Origin: Odobenus rosmarus divergens
Taxonomy: Eukaryota > Chordata > Mammalia > Carnivora > Odobenidae
Direction of reading: 5' to 3'
Assembly (NCBI RefSeq): GCF_000321225.1
Contig: NW_004450267.1
Coordinates: forward strand, 2,859,191 to 2,923,190
Length of the DNA: 64,000 nucleotides
Position numbers and translations under genes: made by a program. Below the pieces are notes generated by a model. It made no database searches, was not told the origin of the DNA, and saw only the letters and a list, made by a program, of their open reading frames with translations. Of the stretch, positions 62,823 to 64,000 are shown in pieces; positions within the stretch are counted from its first letter, which is position 1; each line of letters starts with the position of its first letter.

Positions 62823-64000
62823 TGTTCATATCTACTCACGATTATTCCCACCTCCAACACTGCCTTTGGTCTAATGACTCTTGGGCTCAGTCACACCCAA
62901 CTCAGGCCCTGTCACCTGTAGAGAATTGTCCTGCTGACTTAAGTTCTTGCTGGAGTCCTAGCTCTTAAGGCCTCACCCCCAAAGTGTCTTGATTTGTTCA
63001 CTCTGTCTTGCACATGTTAGCCTTAGAACTCCAACCATTTGGTTATTCCCTTGTAGGTAATATCATACAAAAATTCAGGTTGCTTACAATTAAAAAACAA
63101 ATATGCTTATAATAGCAAAGCTCAAGAAACAAATGGAGGGGAAAATCCCAAACGTCACTGAGGAAAGAAAGGTGCAATTATGGTAGACAGCCAGGTTAGC
63201 CGGCTACTGCAGTTAGGTACCCCGGGGAGTAAACCTGATTTTCTCTTCTCCACCCTGCTATGGAGGAGGGACTTGTACGCTGCAGCTCACAAAAGGGGAG
63301 GGTTGGGGTGGAACTTTCCCAGCTCTCTCTTCCTGGGGAGGAGGGTGGCTAATGAGATTGGTGAACACCACATTTACCAGGAGGTGGTCACTGAATCGGG
63401 GGGCACCGTGATGCAGTCCCTGCCTTTTGCGCCTTGGTCTCACACCTGTTCTCTGCCCCCTCCCAGACTTCTGTCCTCAGCCCCCTGCACAGGGACTCAC
63501 CCCTCGCTGCCCACCACCACCACCACCAAGCAGGACAGTTGCCATTCTCCTGCTGCTACCACTCTCCCAGCTTTCTAGAAGCAAGCTCACAATCTTTCCT
63601 TGCAGTAGCTTAAACACGTGCACTCAGGGTCTGCTTGGGCGAACAGGCAGGTCCCAAAGTCTAGCGCAGGGAAGAAGCTGGAAGTCTCACCTCACTCCCC
63701 AATACAGGGGTTAAAGAGAACCTGCAGTTTTGGAACTCACCTCCTCATGAATTACCCTGATACATGATGTGCCTTTGGCTAGTGGTCCTTGAGCCTGTTT
63801 TCAATCTCCCCAAAAGAGGAGAAGAGGTGGTTTCAGAGACCTTTACTTCCCACATGCACCAAGGTAAACTCTGAGCTCTTCAAGAGCCAAGGTATCATCA
63901 TCTGATACACAAATGGAACCAAGGCTGAAGTGAAAGAGTTAATATGTCCTGATACAAGGGACATTGAGTGGCCCAGTGGCTGGGGTTCTCAATGATAGTT
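62823..64000. other. Unique stretch to window end
   Basis: (CCA)n tract at 63511-63527. The 132-codon plus frame (63180-63578) has no domain and crosses that tract. No repeat family recognised. Confidence 0.4.

Overview
This window is mammalian nuclear DNA from a carnivoran. The diagnostic signal is a set of tRNA-derived Can-SINEs (SINEC): a GGCGCCTGGGTGGCTCAG head, a CT-rich body and an AATAAA-rich A tail. There are nine full or nearly full copies, two of them nested. None carries the altered head typical of the dog-specific SINEC_Cf burst. The body wording (CATCGGGCTCCCTGCTC, then CTCCCCCTGCTTGTGT) fits an arctoid caniform (bear, seal or mustelid line) better than dog or cat. That species inference is mine and was not checked by alignment.

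I found no protein-coding exon, tRNA, rRNA or CRISPR array that I can support. The open frames are short, overlap on both strands, often lie over repeats or GC-rich DNA, and match no family I recognise. The stretch is therefore either intergenic or the inside of one or more large introns. The bulk is ordinary mammalian repeat turnover: many MIR and L2 fragments, L1M 3' ends, MER5-like hAT elements, one almost complete MER2-like Tigger element, and four MaLR/MLT-like solo LTRs, two of which keep target-site duplications.

Layout. 0-8 kb: unique sequence with MIR, MER5 and L2 relics and one SINE. 8-16 kb: AT-richer, with two SINEs that have clean target duplications, an LTR-like relic and a 220-bp polypyrimidine block. 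16-21 kb: a possible regulatory segment with a duplicated CAATTA/CCACTTGT motif, a long L2 and a perfect 142-bp tandem duplication. 21.5-22.1 kb: a dense CpG island. 22-31 kb: MIR, MER5 and L2 relics, a SINE inserted inside another SINE, and an LTR inserted inside an L2. 31.5-31.9 kb: a second CpG island. 33-35 kb: an L1M 3' end carrying a hAT insertion. 36-49 kb: L2, MIR, SINE and LTR copies, with long stretches of unidentified unique DNA. 50-53 kb: an AT-rich candidate conserved block, and a run of 46 consecutive C. 53.8-54.3 kb: two SINEs head to head. 54-64 kb: GC-rich unique DNA, a Tigger element and a homeodomain-site-rich segment near 61 kb.

The most useful leads are the two CpG islands (candidate promoters), the three AT-core segments with homeodomain-type sites (candidate enhancers), and the unstable or structured DNA (46-C run, polypyrimidine block, perfect tandem duplications, inverted SINE pair). 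I did not see a convincing undescribed gene system. Repeat family names rest on remembered consensus features, and boundaries are usually good to about 5-20 bases.
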